Assembly: GCF_003597395.2 (NCBI RefSeq)
Contig: NC_133773.1
Location: 62,055,933-62,119,932 of the forward strand
Source of the DNA: Chelonoidis abingdonii
Lineage: Eukaryota > Chordata > Testudines > Testudinidae
Direction: 5' to 3'
DNA: 64,000 bases
The notes under the pieces are model-generated. The model made no database searches, was not told the DNA's origin, and was given only the letters and a program-made list of their open reading frames with translations. Position 1 is the stretch's first letter. The number at the start of each line of letters is the position of its first letter. Shown piece after piece: positions 63,818 through 64,000 of this stretch. A program made the translations under genes and the position numbers.

Positions 63818-64000
63818 GTATCAGAGGGGTAGCCGTGTTAGTCTGGATCTGTAAAAACAGCAGAGAATCCTGTGGCACCTTATAGACTAACAGACGTTTT
63901 GGAGCGTGAGCTTTCGTGGGTGAATACCCACTTCGTCAGACGCAGGTAGTGGAAATTTCCAGGGGCAGGTATATATATGCTAGCAAGCAAGCTAGAGATA
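63818..64000 (+). repeat. Dispersed turtle repeat, copy with intact head, runs off the window
   Basis: Head GTATCAGAGGGGTAGCCGTG, then TTAGTCTGGATCTGTAAAAA, AGCAGAGAATCCTGTGGCAC and CACTTCGTCAGACGCA, continuing as GTGGAAATTTCCAGGGGCAG to the window end. This is the reference copy in the window for the family's order of parts. Confidence 0.8.

Larger units (their letters stand above)
63287..64000 (+). other. MND1: MND1 intron 3 (partial)
   Basis: Intronic sequence running off the end of the window. It has a small piece (63378-63404) and a long copy (63818-64000) of the dispersed turtle repeat. Nothing else is recognised. Confidence 0.75.

Noticed and set aside
1..64000. CRISPR arrays, operons, phage or bacterial genes
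   Set aside because: The window is vertebrate intron-exon DNA; repeats are dispersed mobile elements without regular spacers.

Overview
This window is vertebrate nuclear DNA, most likely from a cryptodiran (hidden-necked) turtle. The evidence is long introns with GT-AG junctions, CR1 LINE fragments, tRNA-derived SINEs carrying a CR1-like 3' tail (the tortoise Cry I type), many hAT-type DNA elements with 8-bp target duplications, and LTR fragments. No species name can be read from the sequence itself.

Two genes are present, both on the + strand. The first is TRIM2, a brain-enriched RING E3 ubiquitin ligase. It enters from upstream: the exon with the start codon and the first RING zinc ligands lies before base 1. 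Ten coding exons (2106-47944) join in frame without a stop and give 699 residues after a split Arg codon. That is exactly the length of human TRIM2 from Cys46 to the C-terminal Gln744. The order is RING end, B-box, coiled coil, filamin repeat, six NHL repeats. A long 3' UTR probably runs to about 52015, with candidate proximal and distal poly(A) signals.

The second gene is MND1, a meiotic recombination factor and partner of HOP2/PSMC3IP. It starts about 3.7 kb after TRIM2 from a CpG island with a perfect E2F consensus. Exon 1 holds only the ATG; exons 2 and 3 encode the start of the winged-helix domain; the rest lies beyond base 64000. The TRIM2-MND1 order and orientation are the same as on human chromosome 4q. 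The two genes have unrelated jobs, so I see no operon-like logic between them.

The rest is intron and intergenic sequence filled with repeats. The clearest are: a 1.58-kb fold-back hAT element with two opposed transposase ends and a perfect target duplication (9768-11347); five GC-rich palindromic hAT-like elements, four with perfect 8-bp duplications; two inverted 110-bp MITEs that flank one TRIM2 exon; a Tigger-like TA element; four LTR-type elements; a 3-kb CR1 interrupted by a hAT element that contains a 348-base assembly gap; and short repeats ending within about 45 bp of two TRIM2 splice acceptors. A block of about 300 bp with a strong A+C bias sits inside one LTR element and may be an assembly artefact. 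No CRISPR array, tRNA or rRNA gene was found.
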